Positions 23,260 through 35,931 of a stretch of DNA of 64,000 bases are shown piece after piece. Location of the stretch: NCBI RefSeq assembly GCF_017654505.1, contig NC_054565.1:6317270-6381269 (forward strand), read 5' to 3'. The position numbers were made by a program, and so were the translations under genes. Position 1 is the stretch's first letter. Each line of letters starts with the position of its first letter. Under the pieces are notes generated by a model. The model was not told the DNA's origin. It searched no databases and worked only from the letters and a program-made list of their open reading frames with translations. The stretch comes from Polyodon spathula (Eukaryota > Chordata > Actinopteri > Acipenseriformes > Polyodontidae).

Positions 23260-23424
23260 CTGGGCAGGTGGCCGTGTTGTTGCAGAGCCTTGTCTCTCTC
23301 AGGGGTCCGCTGCACAGAGTCCCGTACGGAGAGGAGACGCAGGAGCGTGTCCGGACCTGCCAGCCCTGTCCGCAGGTCAGGGAGCACACACTCCACTGGG
23401 ACCACTCTTCCGCGGCGGGGTCTC
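23260..23424 (-). CDS. adgrb2: adgrb2 exon: thrombospondin type 1 repeat 1
   Basis: The exon is 165 bp (residues 278-332), phase 1-1, with acceptor TGTGACAG and donor GTAAGGACT. It encodes one complete TSR: the tryptophan ladder EEWSQWSVC, then CSLTCGQG, a basic strand VRTRSC and C-terminal cysteines ending [14 protein letters not shown] fits the O-fucosylation consensus CXX(S/T)CG, and WSQWSVC fits the C-mannosylation pattern. TSRs of this family lie in the extracellular region and bind matrix or cell-surface partners. N-N-T in CNNTATC is a possible N-glycosylation site. The sequence is very close to remembered BAI2 TSR1. Confidence 0.95.
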
Positions 23425-24229
23425 CTGTCACACAAGAACACAGAACAGGAAGAACATTCGAATTACCCATGCATTGTACTGTTACTTGAAGTCTTTCAAA
23501 CGGTTTGAAAAGCTCAGGAAGAAGCATGTTTAAAGGACAGGCTCTTGCTCTAACTTGGTAGCACTGAACTTTAGTTTGTTCTGTACCTACTGTTTAGGTG
23601 AAGATTGTTCAAGAGAACACAGGCTTACTGAAGGCTTCAGTTGTAGCTGTAAAATTGAGCTGTAGAGAGGTCAAGAGACACCAGACAGTTAATGATCAAA
23701 ATAAAAATCAGGGCAAGGTTCGGCAAATGTTTTCACACCGGAGACTGACAAAACGATCATATATCCAGTGTCTGTGGCCTGGTGATAAATCACAGACGAG
23801 ATGCAGATTTCATCATAACATGCAAGTCAATAAAGTTGATCATCTGACGGACTGACGTATTGATTTATTAACTTCAGCTGAAACTGTTTCATGTCATTCA
23901 GCTAAGTTAGCAGCGACCTGGAACCCAGCCCTGGGTTTCATTGTATTATTTAATACTAGGGGGTAAGAAGAATGAATTATAAAATAGTTTCTTCTGAACA
24001 AGTAAGCAATCAATGATGCAGAGACAGGCTAATGCCCTATTTACTCAGTTTCGATGCTTGTTGATTGCACACCATGTAGGTAGTGTGGATATTAATAATG
24101 TTACAGTCCTCTGAGTTTCAGTGCTCAAATCTGGTCATTTGAATGAAATAAGGGGGTGGGGTTCTCCAAGCCAGGATTGAGAGGTCGGCCACTGCAAATA
24201 TCATTCACTGCTCTGACATTTCTACTCAC
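23425..24229. other. adgrb2: adgrb2 intron
   Basis: An 805-bp intron between the linker exon and TSR1. I see nothing beyond the splice signals. Confidence 0.8.
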
Positions 24230-24313
24230 CTGTCTGTGCCTGGAAGGTGCCTGGTTGATCAGCTGATCTGGGTCGTTGGGTCTTCACCTTCTGTTCCTCG
24301 TCTACCTCGTGAT
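24230..24313 (-). CDS. adgrb2: adgrb2 linker exon (residues 250-277)
   Basis: This 84-bp exon lies between acceptor CTGTTGACAG and donor GTGAGTAGA, phase 1 on both sides, so it can be skipped without a frameshift. It encodes a charged, hydrophilic linker between the CUB-like domain and TSR1, including EEQKVKTQRPRSADQPG and ending AQTG. BAI2 of other vertebrates has a clearly related KVKTQ-PRSAD-PG stretch here. The segment is too short for a long-ORF search and was recognised by splice sites plus homology. The RPR motif is basic, but I do not see a full R-X-K/R-R furin site. Confidence 0.88.
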
Positions 24314-24412
24314 CTGTCAACAGGAAAGGGGAACCAATGAAGAGCAGGCACTTTCCAGAATCTAACCCTCCATTTACGTCTCCTGAACATTTCCCCTCTC
24401 TAAACTGGCTCC

Positions 24413-24431
24413 GGGGGGGGGGGGGGGGGGG
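24413..24431. repeat. Homopolymer G19 (C19 on the sense strand)
   Basis: An uninterrupted run of 19 G on the plus strand, lying 100 bp upstream of the linker-exon acceptor in transcript orientation, where it reads as C19. Confidence 0.95.
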
Positions 24432-27400
24432 TCCTTAATAAAACTGTTTCCTGAAAACCCTAAAATACCATGCGCTGCAAAAAGGGAGGGGTACAGAACA
24501 ACCAGGTTACAATACAGAACTGAAGCTTTCTTCTTATCTTCTGGGTAATTTTGGGGCCATAAAGCCCTGAGCTGAAATCCTGAGATTTCCTGTTCAAGAT
24601 TGCAGTAGTTGACCCCTTAATGTGGTGGCAGCAGTGGGATGCCTAACCTGATTGTGGAGAGGATGTCAGCAGAATAAATGTAGGATATTACTTTCCCTCT
24701 TGAGAACACTGTATAAGTTATGTGATGGGGAGCTGGAAAGGGGAGGCAAATATGTCAATGCGCGAGTCCTGGTTCAGTGTAATAAAGGGAAAAGGGACAT
24801 TGTGAATCACTTTGCAGATCTGAAACACAGGCATGGGGAATGCAGGTCTCAGGGGTATGATTAGGAATGTTCCCCTGGGTCTGCAGTACTGCCTTTATGA
24901 TAACTGAACTGCATATCAAAATGATTGCACAAATCCAGACTGTCATATCACTCAATAAGAATGAAAAGAAGCCTGCAATTTCCTTTTTTTTATTCCCTGC
25001 CGCGCTATTATCCTGTTCATTTCACCAGCGTTAAGAATCTGAAGGTACTGCACAACACAGATGTATGCTTGGCTTTACAATGCCCACAGGGCCACAGCAC
25101 GAACGGAAATAACAACTAAATGTGCTGATCTAAAAACTGTGAGTGTAGTTTTATTGCATCGGTCTTAAATGTGGCCATTATTTAAATTTAGCCATACAGA
25201 AATTAAAATCTCACAGAAAAGAGGAGTGTTGCGTTTCGGTGATTATTATTATTACAGAAATGTATCATATGACTTCATATTACCCTGGGGTAGCTTACTG
25301 GTTTGTCATTTTTTTACCAGTGCCTCGTATGGAGTCTAGTTTTCCAGCAGTTATTCAATAATCAGCTATCAGTATTCTATATGGAATATGCAGCTCGTCT
25401 GAAGAATATAGGTCCTGTACAAAAAATAAATAAAGCCTTTGCAATCTACAGAACATATTATATAACTGATCTCTGGTAATGGATTCATTGGTGAAATGTT
25501 TAGGTTAAGCATGTACAAAACTGTCAGAAAGTAATAGTAAAGCAAAGGTCAACTTAAAGGAGCGACCTGAGTATGACTGCCTGAGGGACTATGAAGCTGC
25601 CGCTTCAATGTAATAAAACACATTGATTATTTTGCCTCTTGATACAAGGAAACAAAGTTTAGGTACACTACCTTACTAAAAGGCCCAGTTTTTCTTTCCA
25701 AACAGCTTTGTCAAATGAAATCGCTCGGCTGTGTAACATCTCCAAGCATGGGCGACACTGCCTCTGGAATCAACAGCGAAGATGGATTCATTCGCACAGC
25801 CAGGATACAAACCTGCGCTCCCCTGACTGTATGACTCACTCGGCACACCACTCGGCAGTGACCCCTCTTGCTCCTATTTAAAGCTGAAATAACTCAGGGT
25901 AATTTTGTTGGTGGTTCTTGCTCTTGAATTTGCGATCAAAGTTCAAAAGTGCACGTGAATATGCACCCAGGTAACGATAATTGACTTATCAACTGCCATG
26001 AAAATAACTAAATTATAAAGACATCAAGCTTTCCGTCTTCTGCTCTGAAGATACTAATGTGCATTCTTGGCGCACATTCCCTCTAGTTCTCTAATAACGC
26101 AGGTAGGGGAGCTCTCCCATAGCCAGACTGTGCAATCTCTGCAATGTGAACTCCAATTTGCAGTAAATTATCTCCAAGTGCATTCGCTTCGGGGATTGGC
26201 AATGAGGCAGAAGCAGTGGAGCGGAGGGGTCTGTGCGTGAGAATCCATTACAGGGGTCTCTCTCGGACAGAAAACAGGTATTTCGAAGCACTTCTTCATT
26301 GTTTTGTACGTGTCTTGGGCATACAGTAGATACTTCACTCAAGTGAAGCTGCGGCATGTTTTTAAAAAAGTTTTCCTGCAATTATAGATATTAAACAGGT
26401 TGCATCCTGTAAGAGTTCTATAAGTATATAAAAGAGTACACATATATTTTGATGCAGTAGGATGGGTCCTAATCAGACAGCTTTGAATACATAGCCCCCC
26501 GATTGTAAAAGGAATACAGAACTAGCAGCCTATCCCCAGTCCCTGTGGCTGTTATCCACATCAAGCTGGCTCTTGCATGTTCTGCGGGAATGACATGGAA
26601 TTGAGGAAACTGGCAAGCAGCTGCATAAACCAAGGCCGATGGAGGCCTCTGCAGTGTCCCAGTTGGCATCTTACCAGCTTTAATTCAATGCAGACGCAGA
26701 GGCTGCATAAACTAAGAAGAAACTGCCAGGGATCAATGGGCTTGCAAAGACTAACATATCTGGAAGGACACATTCAAACTCAGCACAGAAAGCATAGTGT
26801 TGTTCTATAGGCAGTACAATTGCAGTAGAATGCTGGCATTATATCCCATTGTTCTCAAATCACTCTAAAGCACAGCTTTCTGATTCCACCGTGGCTTCCA
26901 CCGAACATTTCTGGACTGTAAAAAAATATTATAAATATAATGTGTGTCTCTCTCTGTGTGTATATATGCAATTTCAGGCCTGCTGTTATAGAATGCTGCC
27001 TTAACTGGCAGATCAATCCATGTAATTTGAATCGTCCTCAGGAGAAACAGCTTTGCCCAAACAAACTTACAAAACACATAATAACAAGGTGCGGCAACAG
27101 AACTATCATCGCATCTACTTCTTCTGAAGTGTCCTTCCTACTGCATCTATCAGGCACAGTGTGGTTTGCTTTGGGGTCCCAATTTCACTTTGGAAAGGAC
27201 CACTCCTTTTCCACAGAGGAGACTGTGAGTGATTAACGAGTCTGACACCTCGCCTGGTGACGGGCAGATAAACACAGCGCTCTGCAGCCTAACCTTCAAG
27301 ACAATTAAGAGACAATCTAGTTGGTTATTGACAGAAACAGCATAAAAGAGATGACAAAATCCATTCATTAAATATGGGTAATAACAGCCTCTAATGATTC

Positions 27401-30400
27401 CAGAACAATCTGTTTAACAGCTAAGAAAAAGCACAACAAAGAGAACCCTGGCCGGAGGGTCTCGCAAGCCCAGGGAAAACGACATCCCCTTCTGTGTGAA
27501 CAGCAAACACTTGCAGTGTTGACTTTTCAGCAAGAGCAGAAGTTTTCTTTCTTCATTGTTTTAAATACTTTTTAATTAGCATTCAGACAAAGTTGAGAAA
27601 CACCAAAACAACCCCTTAAGGTTCTACATCCATGATCAGAAGCCCTGAGGGTTACCAGCTTGATTTGGCTTTCTGTAGCTCGAGGCCAAAATATTTACAA
27701 GTGGCAGGGAACTGAGATCCAAGCACTGGCACTGACAGGTTTGTATACTGATGAGAAAACGTTCTGTAGGTCTGGCTCGCTGTGGCCCCCAGCCAATCCC
27801 GGGACCCTAGAGAAAACTGTTTGCTTGGATTCTGACAGTATTGCAACACAACTACGGGTGATTTATAATCAGCACACAATACAAATACAGAACATATTAT
27901 AACTACAAAGCACAGGGTCAGAATATATTCTATACCCTGCAAAACAAATACCTGACATGGTACTGCTACAATCCATGAAGCAAGTTATTATTTGAAAAGA
28001 AATCTCCATCAATATAGCAATTGAAATGACTGTAAAACAAACGGACGGACAACATTCTGCAACATTCGGACTTGCTCTAGAATTTCCCGAGACATGTTTT
28101 ACCCACTCATATTGAAAGTACCTGATACTGATGCAATTAGCGTCCGTCAATACGCCTGTTCCCTGCTAATTAGTTAGGTAAATTACAAAAAGCACCTGTA
28201 GAAACAGAATTATTCGTCTGTACAATGACTTGGTGTCAATTAGTGAAACATGTTACAAATGGCATAAACAACTGATCAAAACGCACAGTGCTTGTGTGAA
28301 ACAGCATCTGACCTCAGCATTGGAGTTTACCCTTGAACAATTCATTACAGTGTTTCCTGAACCTACTGTAGTTCACCAAAATGTGTAAAAACTACTACCA
28401 GCAATTAGTTTAAACAGCACGAATAATTTGTGTAAAAACACATGCAAAATATATACAGATAGAAGCAACAATGTACTTATCTGAACAAGGCTCTCTGATC
28501 AGGTCAGTCTTGAGATCTGCGAGTGTAGTCTTTTTGTTCCCTCAGGGGTGGAGTCATTACTGCGTCACTGGCTCAGAGAGCAGCTTTGGAATATCATATT
28601 CAAGATTCGGGTCTTTAGGAGGTAAACACCCATACGGTAATGTTTATATATCGTGCTTGAAAGTGAACTGTGGGATATCTCCAGTTTATACCACAAGCGT
28701 GGGCATATTCAGCATGGGATACATTTTTGTTATTCTTAAGTAACAAGCTTATTGGGACTAGTGTCAAATGTGTCTTTGCTTCCATACCAGCCCAGTGGCG
28801 TGCCGCTGAAATTCAAAACAGAGCTGCATATCAAACAATACTGACACCGATACATGTTTTACAACAACTTGGAAACGTCTGAAACAATTTCAGATTTCTA
28901 TTGCTGTTTTGATTTTGACTCCGATTTCCTTGAGATCAAGCGTAGTCAAGAGATGCCAGCTTTCGATCTGCCTGCGTCTGGCTAATCTCAAAAGACGGTT
29001 GCGAAGAGGCCATAAACAGGGTTTGAAATGAATCTGCGTCGAAGCAGAGCATCCTCCTGTGGTGAATAAAAACCTATACCAGGAACGATCACTCAGTATC
29101 CTCCATTCATATACATGATATATTTCTATACCGTAACATGCAGACAAAGGCACACTGGAGTGTTATTTAGTAACTGAGTGCTTCCCCTTCTGGTGTGAGC
29201 ATGTGTCTCCCAGGAATCTCTGGAAAATCAGATCTGACACCTCCTCACAGGATTTGCATTTGCTGTCTAAATAATCTGAATCAACACATAAGTAAATAAT
29301 GACTTGGCTGTGAAAACACTGACTGCACCCAGAGATTCTCGTAATTCATCCTGAGATGGGTTAGTAAACATGCAGAATCAGTTTTGATGCCATTATAACT
29401 GCTCAGAGTCCACAGCAGTCAATCACATCATGTATTCTTTAATAGAACACATTTAGACATCGATCAGGGTACGATCAGGAGATCTGCAGGTGCAATCCTT
29501 CGCAGAAACAGCATGTAGTGCCTGCTGGTAAACACCAAATAATAAGCACACTGTTAATGCTAGTGCATCTATCACAGTATATAAAATAGGGTCTAGTAGT
29601 GCTGGACCCCTTTAAAAGTTACCCGTAAAATTCAACTAATTATTTTGAGCCCTCTGAGAATTGAGATTCTTAATTAAAAAGCCACCCACGTAATAAATAA
29701 TGTGATAATTCTAACTGCAGGGACAGTCTAAGCTGAGGTTAAATGATCCAGTACAGTCACAGAACTCCCTTTAGCAATGAGGAAGGGTCTTTACTTTTCA
29801 AATACATATCCCAGCTGGCCGCCTCACTTACAAAAGGGTCACGCAGGTTTGAAATGTGAACTTTATTTACTAGTGATGATCACTGTATTGATTCTAACAA
29901 TTCTCTAACAACATAGAGCATGTGCATCTTTCTCAATTATTCCTTATCAAATGCTTTCCTGGCATCTCCTAATCACTGCGTAATAAAAGGCTTTCATCCA
30001 GCGAGAACGACTGAATCCTACGGTTGCAGGCTTGATTCCTGTTTCAATTAATCGGTTTGGATCACTGACTGGAGCTTCGCTTTCCCAGCTGTCGGGAATG
30101 CGTTACATTTCAATCAGCCAGGTGATTTCACGGCTGTGGCTGTAATTAGACTGCGCCGCAGGGACCGCTTGGCAGGATCCCTGGGGACGGATGTGCAGGT
30201 TTCAGTGTTATTCTCCTCAGGAGTCTCGGGCTGACGTGAGGCCCCAGCTCATTACCCAACTGAAAATCCTTTAATATTCTCAGAGACCCTTTTATAATAT
30301 GCAGTAGAGCCTGATAATGACGTGATACCACCATCTGGAACTTCTTTGATCAGCTATACTGTTTTCAAAGGATACAAGCTGATTTTCACCCACTCAAGGT

Positions 30401-30438
30401 CAAAGAGGACTGGTGGTAGCAGCTTGGACCTCTTATAT

Positions 30439-30441
30439 ATA

Positions 30442-30478
<37 letters not shown>
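30439..30478. repeat. TG dinucleotide microsatellite
   Basis: A run of TG repeats of about 40 bp, preceded by a short TATATATG segment. Confidence 0.95.
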
Positions 30479-30482
<4 letters not shown>

Positions 30483-31959
30483 AAGCACTGTATTGCATGA
30501 TAAAGATCTCATTATCATGCAGATGAATGGTAAACTAGTTAAAGCATTGTACAGCATGGTAATGTGACAGAGACTCATTGACCTTTGAACTGTAAGCTTT
30601 CAGCATTCCAATTCCGTTGCTTTTTCTGGTTCAATAGACTTCCAAGATTCACACGGTATTAAAATGTATTACAATGTGTCTATTGTATGTTTTGCATCAT
30701 TGCATTTAGTGATTACTTTAACCCAGGAAAGCTCACAGTAAACTGATAGATTAGGGTGGTACTGTTAGCATGCTGCTTAGAAATCAGGTTCATTTTTCAC
30801 CTGCTGTTTCGGAGGGCAGTACTCAAAGGACAGGAAAACCCTCAGCCAATCGCGTCTAAAACTCGCTAATGCGTTTTTGATTAATAAACGTGTGCTGATG
30901 ACAGGCTGGTTCACCAGATTAATGACTCCGTTCAGACTCTCAATCCTGGCTGCAGGAAAGCTGTGCCAGGCTGGATATATATATTATTATATGTTTAAAG
31001 GAGATGGGTTTGGCTGCTGCCCATTCTTAAAGTTTCCCATACATGTACCACACTACACATTGCTAGGCTTTTACTGTGGTATTCTGATATAGACCTGTTT
31101 CAACGTCCAGGAGTTATGAACAGAACTATTAACTACATGACCAGCTCTTCTTATGTGGCATGTCATAGCGTCCTCTTTACTTCAGTATTTAGCTGCAGTG
31201 TGCCACGGTTTTCAATGTCAGAATAAATTTGTTGCAATCAGGTTGTGAATGTCTTATTTTAAATGGTTCCTTTTGTGTGCCTGTGAGGGAACAACAATCT
31301 AATGGGCACTGAATCAGAATATAGAAGTTGTGCAAGTAAAGAAGAACCAGCTATTAAATTAACAGCATGTCATTATGCATGTGTGCAGACACTAATGAAA
31401 GCGCTCAGCAGCAAACGACTGAGGGACTAGTACTGAGTGTTGAGAACACAAACCGTTCAATAACACTTTCTATTACAAATACATACATACAAAAAGACAA
31501 GGTGCGTATTGCAGTACAGTATAGGCTATCACACTTCCAAAGCTCTGTCTGAACATAACAGATGTGTAGTCTGGGGGCTTGATTTTGTGAGCTAATGTAT
31601 TTATCGATTACCTTTGGAAAAACAAACAAATGATTGTGGCATTCCCCTCTGGCTCCTAGCATCTCTCCCTGCTGCTTCTTATTAAAATGGATAATGTTCA
31701 GCCTCAATTTACAATGTACCAATTTTCTTTGTCTGCTGGCTGAAAATTATTTTGGTACAGGCTGGCTCAATGTTGCTCCTTGTTCTGATCAATGGAATCT
31801 GTAACCTGGAGCCCCAGGACCAGCTCAGGAGCCCCCTGGGCTGCCCTCGGGAGCTTGTGTGATTACAGAGGATCTGTGAGTTAAGACAGCGTGGACACAG
31901 CGAACGAGAGCTGCAGGGGGACCAGAATGCCTTGCAGTTCTGCCCTGAAACTGCACATG

Positions 31960-32476
31960 TACAGTCGCAGACAAAAGTATTTGGGCAGTTAAAAAAAAAA
32001 TTAAAAAATGAGAAAAACTACAGAGAAAGCGATTTCTTATCATTTCTAATTGTTCTATTGCAAGATATGGATTCAAGTAGAGCTTATAATAAAACATGCA
32101 TAAAATGAAAAATAACATGCAAAAACTAATTGCATACTTTGACAAAAGCATTTGGGAAATCACATTTCGTATAAAACCAATTTGTTGTTAATTATTGACA
32201 ATTATCATTGTTGAAAACCAACACCTAATGATAATTATAGACTCCCATCGAGATGTAGCGGAATGACTTGAAGGCTGCTGATGCAAAAAGTAAACCAAAG
32301 TCAACTGCAGAACTGAAAACTATATGCCTTGAAGAATGGGCATAAATATCTCCGGAAGATGCCAGGAACTGGTTTCAAAATACAAAAAAAAAAAAAGACT
32401 GCAATCTGTAAAGGCAGCAAAGGGTGGGCACTCAAAATACTAATGCAAGGGTGCCCAAATACTTTTATCAAAGTAT
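31960..32476 (+). mobile_element. Truncated, degenerate Tc1-like element
   Basis: A TA dinucleotide followed by CAGTCGCAGACAAAAG and TATTTGGGCA starts the element, a typical Tc1 terminal repeat. A related inner repeat (ATACTTTGACAAAAGCATTT) lies near 32135, giving the IR/DR layout. The right side keeps only the inner repeat (TGCCCAAATACTTTTATC, 32452 onward); the outer right terminus is missing. In between (about 32255-32440) is a degenerate remnant of the transposase 3' end, including a CTTGAAGAATGGGC word. Most of the transposase is deleted, so the copy is dead. Confidence 0.75.
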
Positions 32477-33120
32477 TTCCAATAATACCGCCAGTTAAAC
32501 GAATCAGTGAGCAAATAAATTAGCTTGTTAAGAGTTAAACCATGCTTTTATCGATGACTTTAAAACACTCAGTTTAAAATATAACAGAATTCGATTTGGG
32601 ATTTGAGTTGTGAATACAGAGTTGTGTGTATTCGTGGGATGCCAGTCCTTCAAAGAAGATAATACCACTGGCAGCCATCCTCAGGTGAAGCTCCCTACCT
32701 CTCCCCTTCCCTTCCTGCCTCAGTCTTGTGCACTGCAGTGCTATTGATTGTGAGTAGCACTGTGGAACCTCTTTAAATAGACTTCACTCGTGGGAGTGCT
32801 GTCTGCTCTCTGCCAGCTGACAATCAGAATTCACAAAGAGCTGCTAAAACAACTCCAACAGAGACGCCAGCTAACAAACCCTTATCAAATGATCTTCGAT
32901 GGCAATGCAGAAACACAGTGGCACTACGATGACAACACAAAAGACCTAAAGAGCAACGGTAGCACGAGGGTAGCTACAGTATAATGATCTGAGGCTGCTA
33001 CTGGTAGAATGACACCTCAGTGGGATCATTTCCAATACACACTGGTTTAATCAGACTTCTAGACAGACTGACGTTTGTATACTATAAACAAACAAACAAA
33101 TAACATATCGATCGAAGTAA

Positions 33121-33147
33121 CCCCCCCCCCCCCCCCCCCCCCCCCCC
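33121..33147. repeat. Homopolymer C27
   Basis: 27 uninterrupted C on the plus strand (G27 in the adgrb2 pre-mRNA). Length in the assembly may be unreliable. Confidence 0.95.
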
Positions 33148-34904
33148 TCCCAGTGACTGTCCCAGACAGAAAACACTGGGAAATAAATACAATGCAGCGT
33201 AGCTGCAATTGAGATCTGCCCTTGAACTGGTTCAAAAAGCACTTTACGATGCGAACAACAAGGCTCGCACTGTGAGAGATCACTCAGCCATGACAGTCCA
33301 GCGATGACTGCCGGGACTCCATCAAATCTCATCCCAATTTATTTCATACAAGAATTACTCCAATAACTTTTTCTCCACAGTGAAGAAATTCTGAAGATTT
33401 ATGTTTGGTGTGCATCAAAGTATTTCATGGCTTTAATACTTTGGAGTCCTGTGGTACAGGGAATGCCCTCAGTGCCAGGTTAGGAAAGCTTTCTGTCACT
33501 CTTGCCTTCTCAGAGTGGGTATTCTCAGCATGGAGGGAGTGTACCGGAGGCTCTCAGTGTGGTGCAGGACATATCTGGGATGCAGACAAAAAGCATGCAT
33601 GAAAAACATGTTTTAAGTCCCCAGTGGCTGTACCAAGAAAAGCAACACTCTTATCTAACAAATATATATTGACAAAGCATTACTATTGTTTATAATTGAG
33701 CACGCATCCTCTCATCCATCTATAATTTATTAATATAGCATTTAGAAATTGCAGGCGTGATGGAGATGTGGATTCTGACAGTATGACCATACATGCAATG
33801 GCACTGAATGTCTTATCTTATCCAATCTGTACTGATACAAAACAACATCTATATACCCTTATAACAGTTTACTATAGTTCAAAAAAGAGTTAAATGCAAT
33901 TACAAGCATTATGTGTATGACCATGGGAAAAGCATGGGAAAACAGCAACATTACAATGCAAATTTAACATGATAATCTTTGATAAGGGTCAGGCCAGCCA
34001 CTTTCATTCATTCATTCATGCATGCACCATTTAAGAGGTATTATTATAAATGTTCAGCTTGTAGAAATTAGTTTACTAATTGTGATCAGAAGGGTATACT
34101 GGAGACCAGTCTCACTGACAAGTTTATTCCTGAGCTCGCAAATAAAGACAAAGAGGAAGAAAAAGACTTCTATGAGTTGGAAGCTGTCTCAAATCATTAT
34201 GTGCAAACCTGACAGAAGGTATTTTGTGATCTGGGAAATTTTATGTAATTGTAGGGCTCTTTTGTTACTGAAATTGCTGTTCACTCACAGGAGCTGATCT
34301 CAAGCACGCTCGCCGCAGGTTGCTTTTAAATGTGCCGCCCCCACAGCCCACACATTTAAAAATGAAAATCCTTTTTGTTACCTGCACTTATTCAAATGTG
34401 CCGTAAATCCTTGCAATCCTGCGGCAATGTGTCAGACAGACAAAGAGAACCAGGCCAGAAGACAGTCTAACCACAGTGCCTTCACCGTCACCGTATTCCT
34501 AGATATCAACCTTAACCGTTACATTAACCCCATGCTGTCACCCCATGCTGTAACCCATTTTAAATGTCTGACTCCTGGACACATAGTTGCAGTGTTCTGG
34601 GTGCTATCACTTCCCTACTGAGTTATTTTTTCTCTGAATCTGCTTTTGCCTGCCTTTGAGCTTTCCTGGGGTATCCCAAGTGCTGAGAGTAACAGCCTTC
34701 CTCATGCAATTCTTTTTTTTTTTAATGCTGGTAGACCCACCTGTTTGTTCTCTCTCCCTCTCCCTCTCTCTCAAATTCAAATTTGCTTTATTATCATCAC
34801 AATAGAAAGAATTGTGTTGCTAAAGCACATACATGGCATAGCCAACTTAAATATATAAAGACAAAGAAAACATATCTTTTAATACTAAACAGTATCCCCG
34901 CTCC

Positions 34905-35931
34905 CTCTATATTAAACAGAACCACCTCACTCTATATTAAACAGAACCACCTCACTCTATATTAAACAGAACCCCTCTCCCTCCCTCTATATTAAACAGA
35001 ACCCCTCTCCCTCCCTCTATATTAAACAGAATCCCTCCCTCCCTCCCTCTATATTAAACAGAATCCCCCCTCCCTCCCTCTATATTAAACAGAATCCCCC
35101 CCTCCCTCCCTCTATATTAAACAGAATCCCCTCTATATTAAACAGAACCCTCCCTCTATATTAAACAGAACCCCCTCCCTCCCTCTATATTAAACAGAAC
35201 CCCCTCCCTCTATATTAAACAGAACTCTCCCTCTATATTAAACAGAACCCCTCTCCCTCCCTCTATATTAAACAGAACCACCTCCCTCTATATTAAACAG
35301 AACCCCTCTCCCTCCCTCTATATTAAACAGAACCCCTCCCTCTATATTAAACAGAACCCCTCTCCCTCCCTCTATATATTAAACAGAACCCCTCTCCCTC
35401 CCTCTATATTAAACAGAATCCCCCTCCCTCCCTCTATATTAAACAGAACCCTTCCCTCCCTCTATATTAAACAGAACCCCTCCCTCCCTCTATATTAAAC
35501 AGAACCCTTCCCTCCCTCTATATTAAACAGAATCCCCCTCCCTCCCTCTATATTAAACAGAACCCCCTCCCTCCCTCTATATTAAACAGAACCCCTTCCC
35601 TCCCTCTATATTAAACAGAACCCCTTCTCCCTCTATATTAAACAGAACCCTTCCCTCCCTCTATATTAAACAGAACCCCTCCCTCTATATTAAACAGAAC
35701 CCCTTCCCTCCCTCTATATTAAACAGAACCCCTCTCCCTCCCTCTATATTAAACAGAACCCCTCTCCCTCCCTCTATATTAAACAGAACCCCTCTCCCTC
35801 TATATTAAACAGAACCCCCCTCCCTCCCTCTATATTAAACAGAACCCCTCTCCCTCCCTCTATATTAAACAGAACCCCTCTCCCTCCCTCTATATTAAAC
35901 AGAACCCTGCTCCCTCTATATTAAACAGAAT
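34905..35931. repeat. Minisatellite, about 37 units with invariant core and variable C/T spacer
   Basis: The core TCTATATTAAACAGAA recurs about 37 times by manual count, separated by spacers made of CCCT, CCCTC and CTCC words. Spacer length varies from about 4 to 15 bp, so unit length is roughly 18-30 bp. The core is almost perfectly constant, with rare changes such as TATATATT and GAATC. On the sense strand each spacer is G-rich (GGGAGGGAGAGGGG). It is flanked by a CT-rich stretch at 34743-34775 and CT repeats at 35931-35940. Confidence 0.97.
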
